A stretch of 64,000 nucleotides of DNA from Streptomyces griseochromogenes (GCF_001542625.1 NZ_CP016279.1:7626001-7690000); one strand, 5' to 3'; shown: positions 26,304-35,085, numbered from the stretch's first letter. Notes: generated by a model not told the origin, from the letters alone. Made by a program: numbers and translations.

Positions 26304-27308
26304 ATGTGGCCAGGACAGCAGCAGCCGCCCGGGGGCGAGCAGAACCCGCAGAACAACCCGTACCAGCAGCCGGGGTACCAGCAGCCGAATCCGTACCAAC
26401 AGCCCGGCTACCAGCAGCCCGGACCCTATGCGCAGCAGCCGCAGTGGGGGGCTCCGGCACCCGCGGGCGCCCCGCAGCCCGCGCCGGGCGGCGGGGGTGG
26501 CGGGAACCGCACGAAGCTCGTGGCGATCGTGGCGGCCGCGGCCGTGGTGGTGGCCGCCGGCGTGACCGCGTTCCTGGTCCTGGGCGACAAGGACAAGAAG
26601 AAGGACGAGGCCCACAAGCCGAGCGGCCCGGCCACGTCGTCGTCGTCCGACCCGAGCGCGTCCGCGTCGGGTTCGAGCGACGACCCGCGCGGCGACCAGA
26701 CCGAGAAGCCGACGATCGCCGGCTGGAAGGTCGTGGTGAACCCCAAGTGGGGCGTCGCCTTCGACGTGCCGTCGGACTGGGAGGTCCAGGAGCCCGGCCG
26801 CTTCGTCAACTTCGACTTCCCGAAGAGCGAGAAGGACAAGGGCATCACCATGTCGGGCCTCGCCGAGTACAAGTCCAAGTGGTGCACGTCCGACGACGAC
26901 AGGGACGGCCGCACCGAGTCCACCCCGCTGGCGGTCGTGGGCTCCAAGGGCGCGAGCGGCGCCAAGGACTCGGACCAGATCGCGATCAACACACCGCCCT
27001 GGTGGGTCTACGGCGGCTACACCATGCCGGACAAGAAGAGCATCTCGTGGGACAAGAAGCCCACTCCCTTCAAGTCCGCTTCGGGCGTCGAGGGCAGCTA
27101 CGCGTGGGCCCAGTCGACCCACACCCCGCGCAAGGGCAAGTGCGTGACCGACGGCAAGGCGCTCACGTTCGGCTTCCAGAACTCGGCCCACGACTATGTG
27201 TCGTTCGACTTCTACGGGGCCACGGGCGTGAAGGACGAGATCCCCAAGGCGACCGTCCTGAAGATCCTCAGCACCATCCGGCTGCACGGGTCCCCGGAGT
27301 CCGACTGA
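26304..27308 (+). CDS. Proline/glutamine-rich single-pass membrane protein
   Basis: The 334-residue protein starts with a Q/P/N/Y-rich cytoplasmic tail containing NPYQQPGYQQP repeats (residues 5-45), a membrane helix (about 70-95), a Ser/Asp linker and an extracytoplasmic domain of about 200 residues with WKVVVNPKWGVAFDVPSDWEV, two cysteines (CTS and KCV) and an aromatic-rich core. Such proteins are common in Streptomyces and uncharacterised; no enzyme motif is seen. ATG follows TAGGGT by eight bases, so the transcript may be leaderless. It ends at a strong terminator. Confidence 0.7.
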   Translation: MWPGQQQPPGGEQNPQNNPYQQPGYQQPNPYQQPGYQQPGPYAQQPQWGAPAPAGAPQPAPGGGGGGNRTKLVAIVAAAAVVVAAGVTAFLVLGDKDKKKDEAHKPSGPATSSSSDPSASASGSSDDPRGDQTEKPTIAGWKVVVNPKWGVAFDVPSDWEVQEPGRFVNFDFPKSEKDKGITMSGLAEYKSKWCTSDDDRDGRTESTPLAVVGSKGASGAKDSDQIAINTPPWWVYGGYTMPDKKSISWDKKPTPFKSASGVEGSYAWAQSTHTPRKGKCVTDGKALTFGFQNSAHDYVSFDFYGATGVKDEIPKATVLKILSTIRLHGSPESD

Positions 27309-27316
27309 GCCCGCGG

Positions 27317-27355
27317 GGCGTTCCGGCCCGCCGTGTCGCGGCGGGCCGGAACGCC
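27317..27355. terminator. 17-bp perfect hairpin terminator
   Basis: GGCGTTCCGGCCCGCCG pairs perfectly with CGGCGGGCCGGAACGCC around a TGTCG loop. It lies between the stop codons of two convergent genes, eight or nine bases from each, and should serve both. Confidence 0.88.
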
Positions 27356-27363
27356 GTGGAGGC

Positions 27364-27705
27364 TCAGCCCTGCCGCAGGTAGCCGCGGTAGATCCAGTGG
27401 CCGTACAGCGTGGGCGCACCGTTGTCGGAGACCTGGCAGTTGGAGATGCACTCCCAGGTGCCGTTGCTGTTGTCGCACTCGTAGTAGGAGACGACGTGGT
27501 GGCCCTTGCCCGCGTGACCGATCACCGTGCCACGGGGGCTCGGCGTCTTGTGGATGGGGGCCTGGTCCTTGGTCACGACGTAGTGGCGACCGACGGGCTG
27601 GCAGCGGATCGAGGAGGAGGCCGAGGCGGGCGTCGCGACGACGGCCGGCACGGCCGCACCGATGAGCGCGGCCGTGCCGATGAGGGCTGCAACATGCTTG
27701 CGCAT
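27364..27705 (-). CDS. Small secreted SH3-like protein
   Basis: The 113-residue protein has a classical signal peptide (MRKHVAALIG...VVATPASA) and a mature part of about 80 residues with four Cys, fitting two disulfides, and a bacterial-SH3-like pattern (VTKDQAPIHKTPS...VSYYE). It is probably exported and binds cell-wall material, but no catalytic residue is seen. The ATG behind AAAGGA is chosen rather than the frame opening eight codons earlier. Its upstream 190 bases are A+T-rich relative to the genome, pointing to a regulated promoter. Confidence 0.7.
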   Translation of the reverse strand: MRKHVAALIGTAALIGAAVPAVVATPASASSSIRCQPVGRHYVVTKDQAPIHKTPSPRGTVIGHAGKGHHVVSYYECDNSNGTWECISNCQVSDNGAPTLYGHWIYRGYLRQG

Positions 27706-27894
27706 GAAGATCCTTTCTTCTTTTGTCACACATTTCCGTCACATTCACCACAAATAGTCATGAACATGACGCAATCAGCTTAAAAGACTCCCTCGGAACA
27801 GTCAAAAAAGCGCCACGCACGGCGAGTTGGCCGGATCGGCCGCGCCTACGGAAACCCGTTTGATGCCGGGTCGCACGCGAGCGATAGTCACCCG

Positions 27895-29187
27895 GTGAAT
27901 CCAGCCGTTCCACGCCACCCGACCAGGCCTTCATGGGCGGGCCGCAACTACTCCCTCCTGACCACGGGGGCCGTCGTCACCGGCCTCGGCGCCAACGGTT
28001 CGCTCATCGCCGCCGCGTTCGCCGTCCTGGACGCGGGCGGCGACGGCGCGGACGTGGGTCTGGTGGCCGCCTCCCGCACCCTGCCGCTGGTGGTGTTCCT
28101 GCTCATCGGCGGCGCGATCGCGGACCGGGGGCCCCGGCACCGGGTGATGGTCGCCGCGAACGCCCTCAACTGCCTCTCCCAGGCGGCCTTCGCTCTGCTC
28201 GTGCTGGCCGGCGAGCCCCGGCTGTGGCAGATGATGCTGCTCAGCGCGCTGGGAGGCACCGGGCAGGCGTTCTTCGGCCCGGCCGCCGAGGGCATGCTGC
28301 TGTCGTCCGTGGAGGGGGAACAGGCGGCTCGGGCGTTCGCCTTCTTCCGCATGGCCACCCAGGGGGCGGCCCTCGGCGGCGCCGCGCTGGGCGGCGCACT
28401 GGTCGCGGCGGTCGGCCCCGGCTGGGTCCTCGCGATCGACGCGGCGGCCTTCGCCGTCGCCGGAGCCCTGCGCTCCTTCCTCGACGTCGGTCACATCCCG
28501 CCGCGCGAGCCGGGCGAAGGCATGCTGGCCGATCTCCACGAGGGCTGGCGGGAGTTCATCGGCCGGCCCTGGTTGTGGGGCATCGTCGTGCAGTTCTCGA
28601 TCGCCAACGCGGTGGTCGGCGCGGCCGACGCCGTCTTCGGCCCGCTCGTCGCCCGCGACAGCCTGGGCGGGGCGGGCCCCTGGGGGCTGGCGCTGGGCGC
28701 GTTCGGCGCGGGCACGGTGGCCGGCGCCCTGCTGATGACCCGCTGGAAACCCCGCCGTCTGCTCCTCGCCGGCACCCTGTGCGTCTTCCCGCTGGCCCTG
28801 CCCTCGGCCGCCCTGGCCGTGCCGGTGCCGGTGGGTGTCCTCTATGCGGTCATGTTCGTCGCCGGTACGACGGTGGAGGTGTTCGGCGTCTCCTGGATGA
28901 CCGCGCTGCACCAGGAGATCCCCGAGGACAAACTCTCCCGGGTCTCGGCCTACGACTGGTTCGGCTCGGTCTCCCTCATGCCGCTGGCCACGGCCCTGGC
29001 CGGCCCCACCGAGACCGCGTTCGGCCGCACGGCCGCCCTGTGGGGCTGCGCGGGCCTGGTCGTGCTGGTCACCGCCCTGGTCCTGCTGGTCCCGGACGTC
29101 CGCACCCTGCCCCGCCGCGGCGAGCCCACGACCACCGCCCGGCTCCCCTCAGCCGATGCCGAAAGCCCCGTCGGGGGGCTCGGGTGA
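27895..29187 (+). CDS. MFS transporter
   Basis: The 430-residue protein has about twelve helices and the MFS loop GGAIADRGPRHRVM near residue 70, as in MFS_3/enterobactin-exporter-like members. It probably exports a small molecule by proton exchange. The GTG start has a TAGTCA box seven bases upstream and no ribosome-binding site. The last 39 bases overlap the convergent spermidine-synthase-like gene, so read-through transcripts would be antisense to each other. Substrate unknown. Confidence 0.82.
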   Translation: MNPAVPRHPTRPSWAGRNYSLLTTGAVVTGLGANGSLIAAAFAVLDAGGDGADVGLVAASRTLPLVVFLLIGGAIADRGPRHRVMVAANALNCLSQAAFALLVLAGEPRLWQMMLLSALGGTGQAFFGPAAEGMLLSSVEGEQAARAFAFFRMATQGAALGGAALGGALVAAVGPGWVLAIDAAAFAVAGALRSFLDVGHIPPREPGEGMLADLHEGWREFIGRPWLWGIVVQFSIANAVVGAADAVFGPLVARDSLGGAGPWGLALGAFGAGTVAGALLMTRWKPRRLLLAGTLCVFPLALPSAALAVPVPVGVLYAVMFVAGTTVEVFGVSWMTALHQEIPEDKLSRVSAYDWFGSVSLMPLATALAGPTETAFGRTAALWGCAGLVVLVTALVLLVPDVRTLPRRGEPTTTARLPSADAESPVGGLG

Positions 29188-29994
29188 GGGCACGGCGTCG
29201 GCGTCGCGCACCGGCCGGGCGGCACCGATGAAATCCCGCAGCGCGGGCCCGTGTTCGACCCGGGCGGGGAAGGCGTCGGCGGCGGTACGACGGGCGAGGG
29301 CGGCCGTGTCGACACCGCGGTGCGAGGCGACGAGCACCGCGTTGCCGAACCGCCGGCCGCGCAGCACGCCGGGCTCGGCGATCAGCGCCAGCTCCTCGAA
29401 CACGGCGGCGAAGTTGGCCAGTTGGGAGCGCAGGAAGCCGAACGGCGCCGCGTCGGCGAGGTTGGCCAGATAGACCCCGCCGGGACGCAGCACGCGCTCG
29501 GCCTCGCGGGCATAGGCGAGCGAGGTGAGATGGGCCGGGACGCGTGAGCCGCCGAACACGTCGGCGATCAGCACGTCGGCCGAGTCGTCCGGGGCGGCCT
29601 CCAGCCAGGCCCGGGCGTCGGCGGCGTGCAGCGCGACACCCGAGCCCTCGGGCAGCGGCAGATGCTCGACGACCAGCTCCAGCAGAGCGTGGTCGGCCTC
29701 GACGACGTCCTGCCGGGAGCCGGGCCGGGTGGCGGCCACATAGCGCGGCAGCGTCAGCGCCCCTCCGCCGAGGTGCAGCACATCCAGCGGGCCCCCCTCG
29801 CCGGCGACGCCGTCCAGGACATACCCGAGCCGCCGCGCGTACTCGAACTCCAGATACGCGGGATCGTCCAGATCGACGTACGACTGCGGCGCCCCGTCCA
29901 CGGTGAGCAGCCAGGCACGCTCCCGGTCGACGTCGGGCATCAGCTTGGCGGTGCCGTGATCGACGGCTCTGGTGACGGGTATGGCTTCACTCAC
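29149..29994 (-). CDS. Spermidine synthase-like (fused methyltransferase-fold) protein
   Basis: The 281-residue Rossmann protein has the polyamine-synthase pattern: DVLHLGGGALTLPRYVAA near residue 72, an acidic VVEAD, LHAADARAWL and LIADVFGG near 145. It lacks the N-terminal tetramerisation domain of true spermidine synthases, as do many actinomycete relatives whose reaction is unknown. It begins with GTG. The 3' end overlaps the convergent MFS gene. Binding of S-adenosylmethionine or its decarboxylated form is likely; the product is not assigned. Confidence 0.72.
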   Translation of the reverse strand: MSEAIPVTRAVDHGTAKLMPDVDRERAWLLTVDGAPQSYVDLDDPAYLEFEYARRLGYVLDGVAGEGGPLDVLHLGGGALTLPRYVAATRPGSRQDVVEADHALLELVVEHLPLPEGSGVALHAADARAWLEAAPDDSADVLIADVFGGSRVPAHLTSLAYAREAERVLRPGGVYLANLADAAPFGFLRSQLANFAAVFEELALIAEPGVLRGRRFGNAVLVASHRGVDTAALARRTAADAFPARVEHGPALRDFIGAARPVRDADAVPSPEPPDGAFGIG

Positions 29995-30040
29995 GAAACC
30001 ATTGTCGCGGCTAGCTGGAAAACACCGGCACAGGGACGTA

Positions 30041-30072
30041 CCTCAGGGGCGCGGGGAACTGCGCGACCAGCC
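30041..30072. repeat. Dispersed intergenic repeat, copy 2 (reverse orientation)
   Basis: AGGGGCGCGGGGAACTG is the reverse complement of the core seen near 5.1 kb and 60.62 kb; it continues GCGCGACCAGCC. It lies in the 113-base gap between the spermidine-synthase-like start and the EF-Tu stop. Confidence 0.75.
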
Positions 30073-30107
30073 ACGACGGACTCGCAGTCCCCCACGCTCC
30101 CCACCCC

Positions 30108-31280
30108 CTACGAACCGACGGAGACAACCGTCCCGGCGCCCACGGTCCTCCCACCCTCACGGATGGCAAACCCGAGCCCCGGCTCCAACGGCACCTCCCG
30201 CCCCAGCTCCACCGTCATCTCCACCGTCTCCCCGGGCCGGACCACCGCCACCTCCCCGAGGTCGATGTCCCCGACCACATCCGCCGTACGGATGTAGAAC
30301 TGCGGCCGATACCCCGTGGACACCGGCGTCGTACGACCCCCCTCGCGCCCCGACAGCACATACACCCGCGCCGTGAAGCGGCGACTGGGCACCACACTGC
30401 CCGGCGCCGCCACCACGTGCCCTCGCCGCACGGTGTCCCGCGGCACCCCCCGCAACAGCAACGCCACGTTGTCCCCGGCCTCCGCCTCGTGCATCGGCTT
30501 GCCGAAGGTCTCGAGACCCGTGACGACGGTCTCCACGTCGGCGCCGAGCACCGACACCCGGTCCCCCACGCGGAGCTTCCCGCGCTCGACGGCGCCGGTG
30601 ACGACCGTCCCCCGGCCGGTGATGGTGAGGACGTTCTCGACGGACAACAGGAACGGCGCGTCCAGATACCGCTCCGGCATCGGCACATACGTGTCCACCG
30701 CGTCGAGCAGCGCCTCGACCGACGCCGTCCAGCGCGGGTCGCCCTCCAGGGCCTTCAGCCCGGAGACGCGTACGACGGGTACGGCGTCCCCCGGATACCC
30801 CTGCGCGGTGAGCAGCTCGCGGACCTCCAGCTCGACCAGGTCGGCCAGTTCCTCGTCGCCCGCGTCGGCCTTGTTGAGGGCGACGACGATGTGGTCGACG
30901 CCCACCTGCCGGGCGAGCAGCACATGCTCGGCGGTCTGCGGCATGATCCCGTCGAGCGCGGAGACGACGAGGATCGCCCCGTCGAGCTGCGCGGCTCCGG
31001 TGACCATGTTCTTGACGTAGTCGGCGTGGCCCGGCATGTCGACGTGGGCGTAGTGCCGGGTGTCGGTCTCGTACTCGACGTGCGCGATGTTGATGGTGAT
31101 GCCGCGGGCGGCCTCCTCGGGGGCCCGGTCGATGCGGTCGAACGGGACGAACGTGCCGGTGCCGCGCTCGGCCAGGACCTTGGTGATGGCGGCGGTCAGG
31201 GTGGTCTTGCCGTGGTCGACGTGGCCCATCGTGCCGATGTTCAGGTGCGGCTTGGTGCGCACGTATGCCGTTTTGGACAT
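30108..31280 (-). CDS. tuf3: Divergent second elongation factor Tu (EF-Tu3 type)
   Basis: The 390-residue EF-Tu has all GTPase motifs (GHVDHGKT 19-26, Thr62, DMPGH 81-85, NKAD 136-139) and both beta domains, so it should deliver aminoacyl-tRNA. It differs strongly from ordinary EF-Tu: there is no cysteine at all (E. coli Cys81, 137 and 255 are Met, Ala and Val here), and by hand alignment E. coli Tyr160, Arg230 and Gly275 are Gln160, Ala230 and Ala273. These positions are linked to kirromycin, pulvomycin and GE2270A resistance respectively. The Streptomyces accessory EF-Tu3 is known as a low-abundance, drug-insensitive form. It stands outside any ribosomal operon. GAGGT precedes the ATG, and a hairpin-rich leader lies upstream. 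Confidence 0.92.
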   Translation of the reverse strand: MSKTAYVRTKPHLNIGTMGHVDHGKTTLTAAITKVLAERGTGTFVPFDRIDRAPEEAARGITINIAHVEYETDTRHYAHVDMPGHADYVKNMVTGAAQLDGAILVVSALDGIMPQTAEHVLLARQVGVDHIVVALNKADAGDEELADLVELEVRELLTAQGYPGDAVPVVRVSGLKALEGDPRWTASVEALLDAVDTYVPMPERYLDAPFLLSVENVLTITGRGTVVTGAVERGKLRVGDRVSVLGADVETVVTGLETFGKPMHEAEAGDNVALLLRGVPRDTVRRGHVVAAPGSVVPSRRFTARVYVLSGREGGRTTPVSTGYRPQFYIRTADVVGDIDLGEVAVVRPGETVEMTVELGREVPLEPGLGFAIREGGRTVGAGTVVSVGS

Positions 31281-31561
31281 GGCTGTACCTCGAAGCCTCT
31301 CAGGCGTGCGGAAGATGCGGGACCCCGAGGACTGGCCGACCCTCCCCCTGCGGGGTCCGCCGGACGTTCCGGAGAGGGTCAGCTTCGGGCGCCGTCGACA
31401 GCGGCCACGAGGAGCGGGACGGCAGCCTTCGGCGCATCCGCGACGGCGGATGCTGCGAGGAGGAAGGCGTACCGGAACATGACGACGATCATCGCCGACG
31501 GTTTGTCCGGCGTCGAATGGTTTTTCGCGGTACGCGAGTCGAGGACGCCCGGCGAGGACGC
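31281..31561 (-). promoter_or_regulatory. Structured upstream region of the EF-Tu3 gene
   Basis: 281 bases without a credible gene. Three inverted repeats are visible: GGACCCCG/CGGGGTCC at 31320 and 31351, CCGGA/TCCGG at 31360-31372, and GCATCCGC/GCGGATGC with a GACG loop at 31434-31453. They may be an mRNA leader for control of the accessory EF-Tu, or the distal one may end transcription from the downstream-lying AlkD-like gene, which is transcribed towards it. Confidence 0.45.
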
Positions 31562-32284
31562 TCAGGCGCCGATGTTCTTCAGCGCCTCACGGACCGTCAG
31601 CGGGGCGAACCGGCCCCGCTCCCGCGCCAGGAAGCCGCGCACGGCCTCCGGGTCGGTCTTGGCGTACTCGCGCAGGGACCATCCGATGGCCTTGCGGATG
31701 AAGAAGTCGGGATGCCCGGACTGGAGCAGGCAGTAGCCGAACAGCCGCTCGGTGTCGGTGCGTTCCTTGTGGCGGAGCTGGTGCAACAGGGCGGCGCGCG
31801 CCACCCAGAGGTCGTCGTCGGTGATCCAGGCGTCCATGTCCACGGTGAGCGCCGGGTCGGCCGCGACCAGGGTTCCGACGACGTGCGCGGCGAGCGCGTC
31901 GACGGTGTCCCACCAGGGGACGGTGGTCAGGAGGTACCGGGCGACGGGCAGGAACGCGGAGGAGCAGCGGGCCGCGTACCGGCGCAGGTAGTCCACCGCG
32001 AAGTAGTGGTACTCGCGCTCGGGCAGGCTCCAGCAGCGCAGGGCGATCGCGGTGCAGTCGGCCTCGTCGGGGCGGGCCGTGCCGGCCAGCACGGTGCGGG
32101 ACAGGGCGCGGCGCTCCGGGGTGGGGATGCCGAGGAAGGGTGCCACGTCCTTCATGTACGCCCGCATCTGCGCGGCCCTGTCCGGATCGGCCGCGCCCGC
32201 GTACGTGGCGGTGAGCCGCGTGAGGACGGCGTCGGCGAGAGCGCTGTGCGGTGCCTCGGGCGGGGCCGCACCTGTGACGGTCAT
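31562..32284 (-). CDS. AlkD-like DNA alkylation repair protein
   Basis: The 240-residue all-helical protein matches the HEAT-repeat DNA-alkylation-repair (AlkD) family: [17 protein letters not shown] near residue 40, [21 protein letters not shown] near 120, and [24 protein letters not shown] near 200. AlkD removes cationic alkylpurines such as N3- and N7-methylated bases without flipping them. The Trp, Asp and Arg residues expected in the DNA cleft are present. Of three nearby starts, the ATG giving MTVTGAAP is chosen. It is divergent from a TVP38-type gene with 49 bases between starts. Confidence 0.85.
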   Translation of the reverse strand: MTVTGAAPPEAPHSALADAVLTRLTATYAGAADPDRAAQMRAYMKDVAPFLGIPTPERRALSRTVLAGTARPDEADCTAIALRCWSLPEREYHYFAVDYLRRYAARCSSAFLPVARYLLTTVPWWDTVDALAAHVVGTLVAADPALTVDMDAWITDDDLWVARAALLHQLRHKERTDTERLFGYCLLQSGHPDFFIRKAIGWSLREYAKTDPEAVRGFLARERGRFAPLTVREALKNIGA

Positions 32285-32333
32285 GAGACGAACCATACGG
32301 CGATCACACACGTGGGTCGGCTAGTGTCGCCGG

Positions 32334-33113
32334 ATGCTCGATGCCAACCGCTCTGGCACCGCCACGGCCTCTCCCCGGGTCGCCGCCACGGAGCTCGCCG
32401 TCCCCGTGGCCGTATCCGTCTCTCCCCTGCCTCGCGCGGGGTTCGCCGCCCGTTGCACGCGTGCGGTGCTGTCGCCGTACGCGCGGCTGTCCCTGCTGCT
32501 CGCGCTGCTCGCGGGCGCCGCGGTGTGCGTGGTGCTGTTCGAGCCGCAGCGGCTGCTGACACACGGCCGGCCGCCGCAGCTCGGCGGGGCCGCGGCGGCC
32601 GTGGTGTTCGCGGTGGCGTACGGGCTGTGCACGGTGGCGTTCGTGCCGCGGCCGCTGCTGAACCTGGCGGCGGGGGCCCTGTTCGGCTCCCAGCTCGGCC
32701 TGGGGACGGCACTGGCGGGCACGGTGCTCGGGGCCGGGGTGGCCTTCGGTCTCGGCCGGATGCTCGGGCAGGACGCGCTGCGCCCGCTGCTGCGGGGCCG
32801 CTGGCTGAAGGCGGCCGACGGGCAGCTCAGCCGGCACGGGTTCCGTTCGATGCTGGCGGCCCGGCTCTTCCCGGGGGTGCCGTTCTGGGCGGCGAACTAC
32901 TGTGCCGCCGTCTCCCGGATGGGCTGGCTGCCGTTTCTGCTGGCCACGGCGCTCGGCTCGATCCCGAACACGGCCGCCTACGCGGTCGCAGGCGCCCGCG
33001 CCTCGGCGCCGACCTCGCCCGCCTTCCTGATCGCGACGGCCGCCATCGCCGCACCGGCGCTGGCAGGCGTGGTGGTGGCCTGGCGCAAGCGCCACCACCT
33101 GCGTGCCCGGTGA
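32334..33113 (+). CDS. TVP38/TMEM64-family membrane protein
   Basis: The 259-residue membrane protein carries the SNARE-associated/VTT core: VAFVPRPLLNLAAGALFG near residue 105, the re-entrant helix region and RLFPGVPFWAANYCAAVSRM near residue 180. The family is related to DedA and is implicated in lipid scrambling or carrier handling. A long variable N-terminal tail of about 45 residues precedes the first helix. ATG follows TAGTGT by six bases, a leaderless arrangement. The stop codon lies inside a 17-base direct repeat. It is transcribed away from the AlkD-like gene. Confidence 0.8.
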   Translation: MLDANRSGTATASPRVAATELAVPVAVSVSPLPRAGFAARCTRAVLSPYARLSLLLALLAGAAVCVVLFEPQRLLTHGRPPQLGGAAAAVVFAVAYGLCTVAFVPRPLLNLAAGALFGSQLGLGTALAGTVLGAGVAFGLGRMLGQDALRPLLRGRWLKAADGQLSRHGFRSMLAARLFPGVPFWAANYCAAVSRMGWLPFLLATALGSIPNTAAYAVAGARASAPTSPAFLIATAAIAAPALAGVVVAWRKRHHLRAR

Positions 33114-33142
33114 CCGGCCGTTGCCTGCCCGGTGACCGGCCG
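33104..33142. repeat. 17-base direct repeat spanning a stop codon
   Basis: TGCCCGGTGACCGGCCG occurs at 33104-33120 and again at 33126-33142, period 22. The first copy contains the TGA stop of the TVP38-type gene; the second runs into the terminator hairpin. It looks like a small tandem duplication of the gene end. Confidence 0.8.
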
Positions 33143-33155
33143 CTGAGCGGCCGGT
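33135..33155. terminator. Terminator between convergent TVP38-type and thiolase genes
   Basis: ACCGGCCGC and GCGGCCGGT form a perfect nine-base stem with a TGA loop, seven bases from the thiolase stop and about 20 past the TVP38-type stop. Confidence 0.75.
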
Positions 33156-33161
33156 GATCGG

Positions 33162-34331
33162 TCAGACGCCTTCCAGGATCATCGCGTTGGCGAGTCCGCC
33201 CGCCTCGCACATGGTCTGCAGGGCGTAGCGGGCGCCGCGCTCGCGCATCGCGTGGACCAGGGTCGTGGTCAGGCGGGTACCGCTGGCGCCGAGCGGATGG
33301 CCGAGGGCGATGGCGCCGCCGTGCACGTTGACCTTGGCGAGGTCGGCGCCGGTCTCCTGCTGCCAGGCCAGGACGACGCTGGAGAAGGCCTCGTTGATCT
33401 CGAAGAGGTCGATGTCGTCGAGGGTCAGGTCCGCCCGGCGCAGCACCTTCTCGGTGGCCGGGATCACGCCGGTGAGCATCAGCAGCGGGTCGGAGCCCGT
33501 GACGGCGAAGCTGTGCAGGCGGGCCAGGGGGCGCAGGCCGAGGCGGGCCGCGGTCTCGCTGGAGGTGATCAGGACGGCGGAGGCGCCGTCGTTGATGGGG
33601 CTGGCGTTGCCCGCGGTGACGTTCCACTCGATCTGCGGGAAGCGCTCGGCGAAGCCGGGGTCGTAGTACGCGGGCTTGAGGCCGGCGAGGATCTCCGGGG
33701 TGCTGCCGGGCCGGACGCACTCGTCCCGGGCGACGCCGTCCAGCGGCGCGACCTCGGCGTCGAAGAGGCCCGCCTGCCACGCGGCGGCGGCCTTGTGGTG
33801 CGAGGAGACGGCGAACTCGTCCATCCGCGCGCGCGTGAGGGACCACTTGGCGGCGATGAGTTCGGCGCTGACGCCCTGCGGGACCAGGCCCTCCGGGTAG
33901 CGCTCGGCGACGCCCGGGCCGAAGGGGTCCTTGCCGGCGGGCACGTTGGACCACATCGGCACCCGGCTCATGGACTCCACGCCGCAGGCGACGACGAGGT
34001 CGTAGGCGCCCGAGATCACGCCCTGCGCGGCGAAGTGCACGGCCTGCTGCGAGGAGCCGCACTGGCGGTCCACCGTGGTCGCGGGGACCGTCTCGGGCAG
34101 GCCCGCCGCGAGGACGGCGTAGCGGGTGGTGTTCATGGCCTGCTCGCCGACCTGGTCGACGGTGCCACCGATGACGTCGTCGATCAGCTCCGGGTCGACG
34201 CCGGAGCGCTCGACCAGGGTGCGCAGGGTGTGGGCGAGGAGCTGCACGGGGTGGACATGGGCGAGGGCGCCGTTGGGCTTGCCCTTGCCGATGGGGGTGC
34301 GTACGGCTTCGACGATGACTGCGTCTCGCAT
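33162..34331 (-). CDS. Thiolase (acetyl-CoA C-acyltransferase)
   Basis: The 389-residue thiolase has the nucleophile Cys91 in DRQCGSSQQ, His345 in GHPLGASG and Cys375 in TMCEAGG, the complete triad. It cleaves 3-ketoacyl-CoA or condenses acetyl-CoA in the cytoplasm. The length fits FadA/AtoB-like enzymes. It is divergent from an HxlR-type regulator with 118 bases between starts, where two matching 19-base boxes lie, so the regulator probably controls this gene. No hydratase/dehydrogenase partner is adjacent. Confidence 0.92.
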   Translation of the reverse strand: MRDAVIVEAVRTPIGKGKPNGALAHVHPVQLLAHTLRTLVERSGVDPELIDDVIGGTVDQVGEQAMNTTRYAVLAAGLPETVPATTVDRQCGSSQQAVHFAAQGVISGAYDLVVACGVESMSRVPMWSNVPAGKDPFGPGVAERYPEGLVPQGVSAELIAAKWSLTRARMDEFAVSSHHKAAAAWQAGLFDAEVAPLDGVARDECVRPGSTPEILAGLKPAYYDPGFAERFPQIEWNVTAGNASPINDGASAVLITSSETAARLGLRPLARLHSFAVTGSDPLLMLTGVIPATEKVLRRADLTLDDIDLFEINEAFSSVVLAWQQETGADLAKVNVHGGAIALGHPLGASGTRLTTTLVHAMRERGARYALQTMCEAGGLANAMILEGV

Positions 34332-34377
34332 GGTGCGGGCCTCCCGCGGTGGTCGGATCGGGTACCGGTCGACTACT

Positions 34378-34429
34378 GGTGAGTAGGAAATCCAAACTCA
34401 CCATAACTCCGTGAGTTGGAAAATCAAAC
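34378..34429. promoter_or_regulatory. Pair of candidate HxlR operators
   Basis: Two 19-base boxes beginning GTGAGT (34379-34397 and 34411-34429) agree at 16 positions and are 32 bases apart, three helical turns. The first also forms an inverted repeat GGTGAGT/ACTCACC (34378 and 34396). They lie in the A+T-richer spacer between the thiolase and regulator starts; the second overlaps the place where the regulator's -35 box should be. Confidence 0.6.
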
Positions 34430-34449
34430 CCTCCTCTAGACTGAACCGC

Positions 34450-34920
34450 ATGGCCGCCACGAAAGACCCGCGCCCCTGCTCCATCGCCGACGCCCTCGCG
34501 CTGGTCGGCGAGAAGTACTCCCTGCTGGTCCTGCGGGAGGTGTGCCTGGGCAACGGCCGCTTCGACCAGCTGGTGCGCAACATCGGCGCCCCGCGCGACA
34601 TCCTGGCCGCCCGGCTGCGCAGGCTCGTCGACGCCGGAATCCTCACCAAGCACGCCTACAGTGAGCGCCCGCAGCGCTTCGAGTACCGGCCCACACCGGC
34701 GGGGCTGGAGCTGGAACCGGTCCTGATGACCCTCAAGGAGTGGGGCGACCGCCACCTCCGCAAGGGTGCGGACCTCCCCATGGTCATCGAGCACGGCTGC
34801 GGCAACGAACTGGTCCCGCAGGTCACCTGCCGGGCCTGCGGCGAGCCCGTCCGCCACGAGGACCTGACGGCCCACCCGCAGGCCCCCGGCTGGACGGTCA
34901 CCGGCCCGACGGCCGCCTAG
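34450..34920 (+). CDS. HxlR-family winged-helix regulator
   Basis: The 156-residue protein shows the HxlR core: CSIADALALVGEKYSLLVLREVCLG, FDQLVRNIGAPRDILAARLRRLVDAGIL and FEYRPTPAGLEL, residues 10-90. The Cys near residue 10 is the position used for redox or electrophile sensing in some members. A C-terminal extension with CGNEL and CRACGEPV adds three cysteines that could bind zinc. ATG follows TAGACT by seven bases, suggesting leaderless mRNA. It is divergent from the thiolase gene and likely represses it. Confidence 0.85.
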   Translation: MAATKDPRPCSIADALALVGEKYSLLVLREVCLGNGRFDQLVRNIGAPRDILAARLRRLVDAGILTKHAYSERPQRFEYRPTPAGLELEPVLMTLKEWGDRHLRKGADLPMVIEHGCGNELVPQVTCRACGEPVRHEDLTAHPQAPGWTVTGPTAA

Positions 34921-35085
34921 GCCCCGCCCGTCTCGCCCCTGCGGCCGCTCACACCTGCGACGGGTACACGTCCAGCCGTCCGCACATCCCGAACTCACCG
35001 CGCCTCGAAGGCTGTTCGGCCCGCACCACGGCGTCAGCGAGGCGGGAGACATCGCCGCGTTCGAGACCGTCCAGATGGTCCCCGA

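Noticed and set aside
30108..31280. Reading the EF-Tu as the main housekeeping tuf
   Set aside because: It is outside the rpsL-rpsG-fusA context, lacks cysteines and has many changes from ordinary actinomycete EF-Tu.
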